Assembly (NCBI GenBank): GCA_900128585.1
Contig: LT642438.1
Span: forward strand, 1 to 17,882
Direction of reading: 5' to 3'
DNA length: 17,882 nt
From: Stramenopiles sp. TOSAG23-3
Taxonomy: Eukaryota > Sar
In this document: in pieces, positions 7,791 to 15,915 of the stretch
Position numbering within the stretch: position 1 is the stretch's first letter
How the letters are laid out: each line of letters opens with the position of its first letter
Notes under the pieces: model-generated
The model's input: the letters and a program-made list of their open reading frames with translations, nothing else
What the model was told of the DNA's origin: nothing
The model's database searches: none
Position numbers and translations under genes: made by a program

Positions 7791-7874
7791 TACCTGTATA
7801 AAGTATTAGTAATATCCTCTTCTATAAAATGCTACCTACCGACCTGTATTTACAGGAAGCGGCCAACTTTTTGT

Positions 7875-7894
7875 GATCGACGATATCATCGATC
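7875..7894. other. 20-bp near-perfect palindrome
   Basis: GATCGA and TCGATC flank a central GATATC. Only one of the ten base-pair positions breaks the symmetry (C7881 against A7888). It lies about 200 bp before the RING/BRCT start codon and could be a binding site for a dimeric regulator, which is speculative. Confidence 0.4.
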
Positions 7895-7940
7895 CATTTT
7901 TCTTTCAATGTCAACAATTTTATTAAACTAAAAACTAATT

Positions 7941-8004
7941 GAGAAAAAAAAAGAAAGAGAGAAAGAAAGAAAGAAAGAAAGAAATAGAGAGAGAGAAAGA
8001 AAGA
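7941..8004. repeat. GAAA/GA polypurine tract
   Basis: An almost pure purine stretch of GAAA and GA units with one T (7985), about 90 bp before the RING/BRCT start codon. Confidence 0.8.
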
Positions 8005-8095
8005 TATATAGAAAGAAAGTGATATCAAAATCTGCGCCTTTGTGTTTATATTATTTCCTTTCTATTAGTCTTGGTTGGTTAGTTTTTTTTTAATT

Positions 8096-10696
8096 ATGCC
8101 GAGGTTTGCTCTTCCTGGCCGTTCATCCTCAAGGCGGGGGACGAAGGGGAGAAGGGTATCGGGTGCGCGACTATCCGTTCGAAACACGGAGACTGAAGAC
8201 AAGATTTTGGATGAACCCATAAGCAAGGCAGCGGTGGAACAAGAAGCCGTCGAAGTGGGGGGCGCAGTCTCGGCAAGCAAAACTAGCGAAGGGGATACCG
8301 TGCCAAAACTTTTGGAAACGTTTGCGGGGTCACTGGCAAGGTTTGGCGAAAGGTTGCTATGCCCTGTGTGCCGATCGCTGTACAAAAATGCAGCCAAGCT
8401 TCCGTGCAACCACGCCTTCTGTCGCGACTGCATCATGCAGTCCCTCTCCTACAACCAAAAGTGCCCCGAATGCCGGGCCCCGTCGACGAGGCGGAACGTT
8501 ACCGACTTTGAGTGCATGCAGCGAATTGTGCGGTGTTTTCAGACGCTTCACCCGAACTCAAACCACGCGAACCAGGGAAGCAACGGCAGTGGGGCTGCTG
8601 CGGCTGGGTGGTCGCCCTCCGACCTGACCCAACCGGAAACTGCGTCGCAGCTCATGGTGGCGTTCAAAGAAGGCATGGCAGAGTTCTTGGACGAAGCCGC
8701 TCCCGACGGTCCGCAGACCCGACTGCCACACCAATCGGTCGTACTCCAATCGTCCCCTCTCTACTGCAGCCAAGAGGAGGAGGCTCCGTTGCCTGGGCTG
8801 GAAGACCTTGCTGCGAAAACGAGCGAATGTGATGACGGCATGGATCATGCGGAAGCGGAGATCGCCCCCGTGCTCCAACTCTCGGCCAACGCTCCGTCGC
8901 CTTCTATTCCCCAAAGTGCCGTGCCGCAAACGCTGCCGCCGTCCGCCGGGAGCAAAGATGTGCCGGCCTCTCCCCCATCCGAAGACGAACCTAGCGCCGT
9001 TGGGCCAATTAGTCCGTCCGATTGTGCGCCGCCGCCCAGCGGCAACTTGGAAAATGACAAGGACGCCGTCGGCGAGATCAAAGAGCAAATAGAAATGGTG
9101 GATGTCGCCCCTGCATCTCAAAATGAGACCCCGGAAAAATCCTCGAAGCGCGAGCCGTATGACGGGATTCTGACTGTCGGAAGTTTCGTAGACCTTGCCG
9201 CAGACTGGTCGCCTGGCCGCACGCTCGACGGGGGCCTTGGCATCGTTATGGATATAACCCCAACAAAGATCGATGGGGTCGATGAAGAACTGATCACCGT
9301 GCGACTGGTCATAAGCAAAACGACTCAAAAGGTGACTCGGTCAAGAATCATGGGGGTGAACATGGACATGTTGACAGAAAACAGTCGGCGCCCCAGGCGG
9401 AGTAGGACCCCAACGAAATATTTTTCGGAGACTGTGTTATCCACGCATTCGTCCAATTATACCAGGAGCAGCAACAGCAAACAACGGTCAAAGATAGTGT
9501 CCAGCAACGATATGCCCGGTCCCAGTGCGTTGCCCAAGCGTACCGAAGAGAGTATTAGGCCGTCCAGTCTGAAGAAGTCGAAGAAGAAATCCCGTCGAAA
9601 AACGGTAAAATTCTCTCTCCCTGCCGACGACAACGATGAAAACGCGCCCTCCAGCTCCTCGAAGAAGCGGAAAAGGGTGCGTGCACACAAAACATTAAAG
9701 CGCAGGAAGACGGAGAGCAATATTAAACGAAAAGAGAACGAAAGCGATCCTGCGGAAGATTTGGAGGAGAAGGAAACGGAATGTCCCAATGCACCACCGA
9801 CGACGGAGCAAAAAGCTGCACGTGCGCCGAAGAAGCGTGCTGCGAAAAAGAAAGTGGGCAAAGCTTCGAAGCCAATCAAATTTACGAACAATCCAAACGC
9901 TGTCTTGCTCTGCCTGGGTTTCAAGAAGCCCGACTTGGATATGTACAAGTCTTTGGCCCAAGAGTTGGGCGGCAGGGTGAACACGAGCGTGCGGCAGTGC
10001 GATGCCCACAGGCCTACGCACGTTATTGTAAAAACGGCTTCGTCGTGTAAATTAGGGACTGATATACTCCTTGCAGCGTCGCGTACCATGGCGTACATGA
10101 TTGGCGTGATGCAAGGCGCGTGGATCGTTAGTGGCGGGTGGGCCGAACAGTGCAAAACTGCCAAATATTGGGTAGACCCGGGGCCTTTTGAAGTGCAAGG
10201 TGCGGCGAATATCAAGTCCTTGAAACCGGGAGGGCCAGAGAGAGCAAGGCTAGCCAAGGCCGCGCTCGAACTGATCACAACCCAGAACGCCGAGTATAGT
10301 GGCCTATTTGATGGGCTCACGTTTTTCATGTGTGGCAATTTAAAGCCGCCAATAAAGTCGCATGAGCTAGAGAGCATGATTCGCCTCGCAGATGGCAGGG
10401 TGTTTGATATCAACCGTATTTTAGAGAAAGCGGAAGATAAAGAGAAGTGTTTTTTGCTCGTGGCTCCCGGGGTCGGGGTCCCAGAGTTTATTGTCGAAAT
10501 GGTTTCTGGTAATAAAATCACGATCGTTCATGTGGACTGGGCTCTGGATTCCATATCCAACTATGAATTAATGGACTTTGCCGAGTATTGTTTTGAACAA
10601 GGCGACGAATCAAAAACACAATATAGTGGTAGGAGTGCACGAAGTGGTGGAAGAGTCGCACGACGACGAAGTTCTCGGCGAGGAGATGTTCGTTAA
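8096..10696 (+). CDS. RING / Tudor-like / tandem-BRCT protein (BRCA1/BARD1-like)
   Basis: The 866-residue protein is a probable nuclear E3 ubiquitin ligase acting in DNA-damage response. An N-terminal C3HC4 RING has C89, C92, C104, H106, C109, C112, C123 and C126, with spacing like plant BRCA1/BARD1 and a following helix (FECMQRIVRCFQTL). Residues 140-350 are disordered and rich in Pro, Ser and Glu. Residues 355-425 form a Tudor/chromo-like module (VGSFVDLAADWSPGRTLDGG, then GIVMDI and LITVRLVI). A basic stretch with several NLS-like KKSKKKSRRK and KKRKR runs follows (about 500-590). Two C-terminal BRCT repeats lie at about 598-695 and 735-840; the first has GAWIVSGGW, the second VHVDWALDSI. 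The tail is Arg/Gly/Ser-rich. Ankyrin repeats (animal BARD1) and an evident PHD finger (plant forms) are absent. ATG 8096 is chosen; a slightly longer frame opens only at a non-ATG TTG (8075). Confidence 0.85.
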   Translation: MPRFALPGRSSSRRGTKGRRVSGARLSVRNTETEDKILDEPISKAAVEQEAVEVGGAVSASKTSEGDTVPKLLETFAGSLARFGERLLCPVCRSLYKNAAKLPCNHAFCRDCIMQSLSYNQKCPECRAPSTRRNVTDFECMQRIVRCFQTLHPNSNHANQGSNGSGAAAAGWSPSDLTQPETASQLMVAFKEGMAEFLDEAAPDGPQTRLPHQSVVLQSSPLYCSQEEEAPLPGLEDLAAKTSECDDGMDHAEAEIAPVLQLSANAPSPSIPQSAVPQTLPPSAGSKDVPASPPSEDEPSAVGPISPSDCAPPPSGNLENDKDAVGEIKEQIEMVDVAPASQNETPEKSSKREPYDGILTVGSFVDLAADWSPGRTLDGGLGIVMDITPTKIDGVDEELITVRLVISKTTQKVTRSRIMGVNMDMLTENSRRPRRSRTPTKYFSETVLSTHSSNYTRSSNSKQRSKIVSSNDMPGPSALPKRTEESIRPSSLKKSKKKSRRKTVKFSLPADDNDENAPSSSSKKRKRVRAHKTLKRRKTESNIKRKENESDPAEDLEEKETECPNAPPTTEQKAARAPKKRAAKKKVGKASKPIKFTNNPNAVLLCLGFKKPDLDMYKSLAQELGGRVNTSVRQCDAHRPTHVIVKTASSCKLGTDILLAASRTMAYMIGVMQGAWIVSGGWAEQCKTAKYWVDPGPFEVQGAANIKSLKPGGPERARLAKAALELITTQNAEYSGLFDGLTFFMCGNLKPPIKSHELESMIRLADGRVFDINRILEKAEDKEKCFLLVAPGVGVPEFIVEMVSGNKITIVHVDWALDSISNYELMDFAEYCFEQGDESKTQYSGRSARSGGRVARRRSSRRGDVR

Positions 10697-10854
10697 ACGC
10701 ATAGTTCGTACGTACCTTGCTGAACAAAGTTCGAGTACATGTGTGATAATGACATTTACGAAGTACTAAGTACTAAAAGTTAAGATAACGAAATATAAAA
10801 GTGTAGAGCCATCTTTTCAAAAACTTTTAATTACGAGGGTCTAAAATGTAATTT

Positions 10855-11595
10855 TTAAATTAAATCTACTTTACTCTTTGCAGCCGGTTGATGCCCGGCA
10901 CTAGCGCTGTCCTCGACCTCCACGCCGTTTTCGTAGCTTTCTCTGGAATAGTTCCGCTTCATCAATTTGCATCTTATCATACAGTTTGCAAGCTTCTTCG
11001 CTGCCTGGATCCCACACGCCTTTTCGCTTGCCCCATCTTCTACGATCGCCTCGTCGTGTGCCATGTCTTCCAAAGCTTGTTCTGACAGCCGAGTGAACAC
11101 TTGCCCCATAATGACACCAACGATAGCGGCCGCCATAAGCGTGAAGGTACCCGCGCTAAAGCTGACACCGACGCTGAAGCATTCACTGTCCCCACTTGGA
11201 AAGAGCGCGCTAAAGTAATCTTTAAGGTACGGTTCAATAAAACCACACTTTTCCCCAACGATAAACTTGGCAAACTGGTTAATTTCAAGCAACGCCGCCA
11301 GCAAAGATAGAATAAAAACCTCCAAAGCGCCCCAAGCATCCAGGACCTCGGCGGCAAGGAAGAGGTTCCGCTGCATATTCAACCTCATCGGCAGAGCCCA
11401 CAGGACCAGAAGCACGATCAAGTGCGCTAATGGAATGGCCAGGCAGAAACTGAGGAATGCCCCCCACAGTATGAACGACGACACGTCATCATGGTACACG
11501 GCATTGGCCACAGAGATCAAGGAGTAACTTGTCTCTGCCCCATCTCCCAATGCAATCCCTGCTAGGCCGAGAAATTTAAATGAAAACGAGTACAC
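10855..11595 (-). CDS. PqiA-like integral membrane protein, 5' end apparently missing
   Basis: The 246-codon frame encodes a membrane domain like bacterial paraquat-inducible protein A, a family linked to lipid transport between membranes. Counting from the GTG at 11595, it has a short hydrophobic start (5-16), a long membrane segment (about 39-68, FILWGAFLSFCLAIPLAHLI onward), a conserved AWGALEVFILSLLAALLEI helix (87-105) and a third segment (about 143-168). A charged cytosolic-type tail follows. The frame opens at 11598 with no ATG before residue 70 (11386-11388), inside the domain. An in-frame ATG at 11635-11637 is cut off by TAG at 11599-11601, 12 codons later. The frame also overlaps the opposite EF-hand gene start. 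It may be a 5'-truncated gene, have a missed upstream exon, or use a non-ATG start. Family assignment is by pattern only. Confidence 0.55.
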   Translation of the reverse strand: MYSFSFKFLGLAGIALGDGAETSYSLISVANAVYHDDVSSFILWGAFLSFCLAIPLAHLIVLLVLWALPMRLNMQRNLFLAAEVLDAWGALEVFILSLLAALLEINQFAKFIVGEKCGFIEPYLKDYFSALFPSGDSECFSVGVSFSAGTFTLMAAAIVGVIMGQVFTRLSEQALEDMAHDEAIVEDGASEKACGIQAAKKLANCMIRCKLMKRNYSRESYENGVEVEDSASAGHQPAAKSKVDLI

Positions 11596-12833
11596 CCTCT
11601 ACGGGCAGCAGTTTCGACAGTAGTGTATCGTTTGCATCGGATAGGAGTAACCCAAATGTCAATCCAAACCACCGTGGGTCGACTGGCGGCAGTCGCGTTT
11701 CAACCGAGCGGCCACCTGCAGCTACGGAAGAGAAACGTAGAGAGACAGTAAAAAACGTGTTGAACGATATGGGCGTTTCTCGAAATAAAGTTGAAAGTGA
11801 TGCGCCTCCTGGTGCTAGCCGGGAAAAAAATCAATATTTGCTTTTATCGGCACCTATGAATCAGCGCTTCTTATCAGCCCTGAGCCTGAACGACGACGTT
11901 TTCAAGAAACTCCCCAGCCGCCGGAAAGAAATAATAGAACTGTTCAAGGCTATCGATAAAGCGAATACTGGTTGGATCACGACTCAAAGTCTGGAACAGC
12001 ACCTCCGATCCCTTGGTTTATCAATAACCCCGTCGGAAGTTTATCGATTAGTAAAAATGTGCGATCTAAACGAAGACAATTATATACAGCCGATTGATAT
12101 GGTAAACGCGTTCCAGAAGCTGCAACCCATGCAGTCCGTAGGCATGTGCATGCCGAGCCATTTGGGTCGCGCGAAGCACATTGCAGACATGATCCTGTTG
12201 TCCGACGGTGTGGGACAAAAAACGTTGCACCGCAACATTGCTGGGTTCACACCGGAAAATCCGGGCGACGTTTTAAACGACATATTTGACTTCAATTCTC
12301 CGATTCAAAAATCATCTGTCCAGCAGCCAATAAAGCCAAAGCCATATGGCGAATCGCTGATCGTTCCCAACAAACACAGTGATCAGTACGCCGACAGCAC
12401 AGAGCGCATGGAAACCATGAACCAAGTGATGGACTGGAACAACCCCTTTGGGACAAAACCGCCCGGAATAGAAGAGACCCATAAACGCGCCCACCAAAGA
12501 AACAGGCGGTTGGATCGGATAAAGAATTACGTCGACGATCAGACCGTAGCCTGCCGTGAAAGGGACGCGAAACGAGACAATTACGAGGAAGGGCGGATTA
12601 ACACAAAAATCAAGCAGCGCGCAAGGTACACTAAAGCCGCTTTGTTTGGTGCAGATCTGTATGATCGTGTAGAAGAGAAGAAGAAAAATAGAATGGAGAA
12701 GATGGGGCGATCCCCTATTCATAAACAAACATTTGCAATCTCCCCTAGGGGCACGGTTCAACCAGTGTATTTTTACCCGGGTACAAACCAGTTTGTGGAA
12801 CTGGAGGACGGCTGTAGCACCCCTCGGGGCTAG
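11580..12833 (+). CDS. EF-hand calcium-binding protein of unknown role
   Basis: The 417-residue protein has a disordered Ser/Pro-rich N-terminus (1-85) and one EF-hand pair (about 113-178). Loop 1 (126-137, DKANTGWITTQS) lacks the usual Glu at position 12 and is probably weak or dead. Loop 2 (162-173, DLNEDNYIQPID) keeps D, N, D and a terminal Asp and may bind calcium. The remaining 240 residues match no domain I recognise: polar, basic and mostly helical from about 310, with TKAALFGADLYDRVEEKKK near 348-366. The layout recalls algal and flagellate EF-hand proteins, but that is a guess. The first ATG (11580) follows an in-frame TAA, has T at -3, and lies within the opposite PqiA-like frame. 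Met64 (11769, G at -3) is a reasonable alternative start that would remove the overlap. Confidence 0.75.
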   Translation: MKTSTPSTGSSFDSSVSFASDRSNPNVNPNHRGSTGGSRVSTERPPAATEEKRRETVKNVLNDMGVSRNKVESDAPPGASREKNQYLLLSAPMNQRFLSALSLNDDVFKKLPSRRKEIIELFKAIDKANTGWITTQSLEQHLRSLGLSITPSEVYRLVKMCDLNEDNYIQPIDMVNAFQKLQPMQSVGMCMPSHLGRAKHIADMILLSDGVGQKTLHRNIAGFTPENPGDVLNDIFDFNSPIQKSSVQQPIKPKPYGESLIVPNKHSDQYADSTERMETMNQVMDWNNPFGTKPPGIEETHKRAHQRNRRLDRIKNYVDDQTVACRERDAKRDNYEEGRINTKIKQRARYTKAALFGADLYDRVEEKKKNRMEKMGRSPIHKQTFAISPRGTVQPVYFYPGTNQFVELEDGCSTPRG

Positions 12834-13017
12834 CGTTCGTGTAACTTACATCAAAATTAAAAAAATTTATCCTTTTCGTATAAAAAAAAAACTAATATAT
12901 TAAAAACCATGCACATATGTTTGATTGAAAAACTAGACGACTAACAGTAGAAGGATACACTGGACAGGAGAAAGGTATAGTTGGCAATAGTGCACGACAG
13001 AAAGTATCCTCGCATCC

Positions 13018-15450
13018 TTACTTTTTCGTTGTCTTCTTCTTCTTCTTTATAGGGTCATGAGCTTTCTTTTTTTTTGCTTTATCCTTCCGTTTCTTTCCTT
13101 TCACCGACCCTTTCTTCTTTTTCTTCTTTTTCTTCCTCATTTTCAGCTTTTTCCTCCGAAGAATTTCTTTCTCCCGCTCTATGGCCTCTTGTTCGCGCTT
13201 TTTTTTCAGCGCTAGAGCCTGCCGCTTTGCCTCAAGCTCTGCTTGCACCCGGGCTTTGGCTTCCCTTTCTAATTTTAGCCTCAGCGCTTCCTCTTTCTCC
13301 CTTTCGAGCCGAAGGCGCTCCTGCTCGGCATTGTATATTCTTTCCTCGCGTTGTCGAATGAAATAGTCTATCACCGACGCGGCAGAGTTGTGGCCAAGCT
13401 TTCTCGCAATTTGAACCGCCGATTCCCCAATTATATTTTTGTACATAAAATCTGCGCCAGCGTGCAGCAAGTGCCCGATGACGGTTGCTGAGCCACCCAT
13501 TGCAGCAAACATAAGGGGCGTCGCTCGCCCATACTCTCCGTAATCCCGTGCCTCCAACTCTGCCCCACGACTTAGTAGCGAGCTGACAATGTGCTTATTT
13601 CCAGACCATCGGCACGCCAAGTGAAGAGGTGACTGACCATACACTGTCCTCGCGTCGATTATACAGTTCTTTCGTTTCATCAAAAATTTTGCAATCTTTT
13701 CATGCCCTTTGTGACACGCAACGTGCAGCAGCGTCCATTTGTTTTCTTCCTTTTCTCGGTTGCATATAGGCCTTGCACGGAACAGCGCTTCAACAATTTC
13801 GAAATGTCCCCGCTCGCATGCGATGAAAACGGGGGGCGCTTTGTCCGCACCCCGTATGGACGTGTCGGAGTTGTATTTTAGTAGCTTATGGACCATTTTT
13901 AAGTGTCCTTCACGGCATGCCCGGTGCATTGCGGTCGCCAAATCATTGCTCTGCAAGTTGACATTTGCCCCGAACTTGAGCAAGCATTCTGCAACTTCCA
14001 AGTGGTTGTTGTTTGCTGCCATCATCAGTGCAGTCCAGTCGTATTTATTTTGAGCATCGGCGTTTGGCTCAGCTTCTGGCGACAGTAAAATTTCTACAGT
14101 TTTGAGGTGCCCGTTGGTTGCAGCCAGCATCAGCGCCGTCGAGGAGCTTGGATCAGGCAGGTGGATATTTGCCCCACCCTTTATCAGGCATTTGACTGTT
14201 TTCCAGTCGCCATAATGCGATGCCCACTTTATCGGCGTCCAGCGTTCTTTCAAGTCCCTCTCGTCTGGGTTTGCGCCTTGGCTCAACAAAAAGCGTGCTG
14301 CCTCCGATTGTCGCTTGGAGGTAGCCAGTACCAAGGCACTCAGACCAATCGCATTTTTCTCGTTCGGGTCGCACCCGGCCTTGACGAATGCGTCAATTAT
14401 TTTGACACTGCCGATTTCGCACGCATACAAGAACAAAAGCGATTTGCCTGGAACATAAACTTTTTCAAACTTTGCCCCATGCCGGAGAAGGACATTCACC
14501 ACCCCAGGCCACTTGTTCTGCACCGCGTACATCAACGGGGTCCACTTGCTTCGTCTACATTTGAGGTCAGGCTTGGCCCCAAACCGTAAAAGAGTTTCGC
14601 AAGCAACGGCGTGACCATTAATAGCTGACAACAACAGCGGGGTGAAGCCCTTCTGATCGAAATCGTCTACCACTGGGGGGGGCAAACGGCCGTATTCATC
14701 CCGCAGCAGCTCTTCGATCACTTCTGGGTACCCGGCTGTCGCCGCATAGTGCAGGCCTGTCATCCCAAACGCGTTTTTTCCCCCTGGGTCCCCACTATGC
14801 TCCAACAATATTTTTATCACATTATCGTGGCCATGTTTGGAGGCAAAAAGGACGGGGCTTTCGCCCGACCATGGCGCAAAATTGACCGGGGATCCACTTT
14901 TCAACAGTAGGTGGACCAGCTCTTCGTTACCAGTTTCCGATGCCAATATAAGCGCGGACGTTTTGGCACCACCAAGCGGCGAAGCGGTGGACCCCAAGTC
15001 GACGTTTAGCCCTAACAAATACGCCGCAATGGCAGTGTATTTGCGCTGACAAGCAAGCATGGTTATTGTAAGCCCCTTTTCGTTTTTACTGTTCTTGTTC
15101 ATCCCAGTCTCAATGAGAGACATCACTTTCCCCAGGTCTCCTTTCTCGACCGCCGTCACCAGTTTCGAAGACCTCGACGATTCCCCCTTGGCGCGAAAAC
15201 CCTTCGAGGTGAGCATTGACTTTCTGTGTACTCCTCTCGCTGGTTTTGGCTGGGGGTAGAATTTCCCATCATTACCAACTGTAACTTTGACTTTTCCCCA
15301 TTTTCCCAAGTGTTCGTCGGGGTGATGAAACGGAATGGGCTTCCTTCCCGGGATATTGTACCATGCGTTCGGGCCCCTGCTTACGCTCTGGGACACCTCT
15401 GGCAAGAATCCAGACTCCTCCGGCGCCCCCCCGATGAGCGCAGACGCCAT
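13018..15450 (-). CDS. Large ankyrin-repeat protein with charged coiled-coil and poly-Lys tail
   Basis: The 810-residue protein has a unique N-terminus (1-90, with NAWYNIPGRKPIPFHHPDEH) and a solenoid of roughly 17 ankyrin repeats (about 94-690). Clear units include TGLHYAATAGYPEVIEELL, STALMLAATNGHLKTVEILL, and DWTALMMAANNNHLEVAECL. Some repeats carry the longer 'RWTP..WA..YGDWKTVKCLIKGGA' form typical of protist ankyrin arrays. A highly charged helix, likely a coiled coil (699-767), leads into a Lys-rich tail (about 766-810) with a run of eight lysines. Ankyrin arrays bind protein partners; the basic tail could contact nucleic acid, microtubules or acidic lipid, or send the protein to the nucleus. 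No enzyme domain is visible. The ATG has a strong context (G at -3 and +4). The same frame is open upstream to a stop at 15502-15504 without another ATG. Confidence 0.87.
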   Translation of the reverse strand: MASALIGGAPEESGFLPEVSQSVSRGPNAWYNIPGRKPIPFHHPDEHLGKWGKVKVTVGNDGKFYPQPKPARGVHRKSMLTSKGFRAKGESSRSSKLVTAVEKGDLGKVMSLIETGMNKNSKNEKGLTITMLACQRKYTAIAAYLLGLNVDLGSTASPLGGAKTSALILASETGNEELVHLLLKSGSPVNFAPWSGESPVLFASKHGHDNVIKILLEHSGDPGGKNAFGMTGLHYAATAGYPEVIEELLRDEYGRLPPPVVDDFDQKGFTPLLLSAINGHAVACETLLRFGAKPDLKCRRSKWTPLMYAVQNKWPGVVNVLLRHGAKFEKVYVPGKSLLFLYACEIGSVKIIDAFVKAGCDPNEKNAIGLSALVLATSKRQSEAARFLLSQGANPDERDLKERWTPIKWASHYGDWKTVKCLIKGGANIHLPDPSSSTALMLAATNGHLKTVEILLSPEAEPNADAQNKYDWTALMMAANNNHLEVAECLLKFGANVNLQSNDLATAMHRACREGHLKMVHKLLKYNSDTSIRGADKAPPVFIACERGHFEIVEALFRARPICNREKEENKWTLLHVACHKGHEKIAKFLMKRKNCIIDARTVYGQSPLHLACRWSGNKHIVSSLLSRGAELEARDYGEYGRATPLMFAAMGGSATVIGHLLHAGADFMYKNIIGESAVQIARKLGHNSAASVIDYFIRQREERIYNAEQERLRLEREKEEALRLKLEREAKARVQAELEAKRQALALKKKREQEAIEREKEILRRKKLKMRKKKKKKKKGSVKGKKRKDKAKKKKAHDPIKKKKKTTKK

Positions 15451-15452
15451 CT

Positions 15453-15641
15453 CTCCCGTTTCCGAAAATCTAGCACGTACGACACCGACGGAAGCGTTGC
15501 TTCATTTATGCTGCAGTCAAAAACATTTTCTCTGTTTGGACACTCGCCGTTCACTCCCTTGAAGCAAGACGATGGGTTTATGAGAAACTTGAACTCAACA
15601 AACCCAGAAGAAGGCACGATCGACGGAGGAAGGGCGACTTT
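15453..15641 (-). pseudogene. Possible CBM20 (starch-binding) domain remnant, out of frame
   Basis: On the minus strand the frame reads ALPPSIVPSSGFVEFKFLIN, then NGECPNRENVFD, then LPSVSYVLDF. The order VEFKFLI, a loop, an 'NR' pair, then a 'SVSYVLDF' strand resembles the second half of a family 20 carbohydrate-binding module. The usual Trp before the Glu/Asn-Arg part is not seen, and the N-terminal half is missing. There is no ATG in this frame, which upstream runs into a Lys repeat and a stop at 15717-15719. It overlaps the start of the ankyrin gene in another frame. It may be a broken gene, a frameshifted N-terminus of the ankyrin protein, or chance. Confidence 0.25.
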
Positions 15642-15661
15642 CTTCTTCTTCTTCTTCTTCG
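15642..15661. repeat. (CTT)n microsatellite
   Basis: Six to seven CTT units just upstream of the ankyrin gene (AAG on its coding strand). Confidence 0.8.
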
Positions 15662-15724
15662 TCGTTTGTAGTACGTGATGATGTTCTGTCCCTGCTATTA
15701 TATAATACAGCAGAGTTCAGCGAA

Positions 15725-15915
15725 TTTCTTCTTCTTTTTTTCTTCTTTCTTCTTTCTTTTTCTTCTTTCTTCTTTCTTCTTTATCCTTTCTTTCTTCTTT
15801 CTTCTTTCTTCTTTCTTCTTTCTTCTTTCTTCTTTCTTCTTTCTTCTTTCTTCTTTCTTCTTTCTTCTTCTTTCTTCTTTCTTCTTTCTTCTTTCTTCTT
15901 TCTTCTTTCTTCTTC
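15725..15915. repeat. Polypyrimidine tract with heptamer periodicity (TTCTTTC)n
   Basis: About 190 bp of almost pure C/T with one A (15783). Most of it repeats a 7-base TTCTTTC unit, with CTT slippage in places. The complement is a polypurine strand, like the tract at 7254-7377. Confidence 0.85.

Larger units (their letters stand above)
6915..8095. other. Divergent spacer between HOP2 and the RING/BRCT gene
   Basis: This 1181-bp region should carry both promoters. From HOP2 outward it holds about 170 bp of moderate composition, a (TTGAA)4 array, a TAA/ATA run (about 7200-7248), two large purine tracts, poly-T runs near 7594-7622, a 9-bp-stem hairpin (7764-7790), a near-palindrome (7875-7894) and a GAAA/GA tract (7941-8004). 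The Lys-rich frame at 7299-7538 is only translated repeat. I see no RNA gene. The stretch 7630-7690 is less AT-rich but has no recognisable content. Confidence 0.6.

Noticed and set aside
9457-10521. 354-codon minus-strand frame opposite the RING/BRCT gene
   Set aside because: The plus strand carries intact BRCT repeats; the antisense frame has no recognisable motif and is a by-product of codon composition.
10855-11637. TAG reassigned to an amino acid in this organism
   Set aside because: TAG terminates the glycosyltransferase, EF-hand and PSMA1 frames at the expected protein ends, so it is a working stop here; general reassignment is unlikely.
12312-12761. Hydrophobic minus-strand frame as the missing upstream exon of the PqiA-like gene
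   Set aside because: It has no PqiA-like motif and is antisense to the basic C-terminal part of the EF-hand protein, which explains its hydrophobic look.
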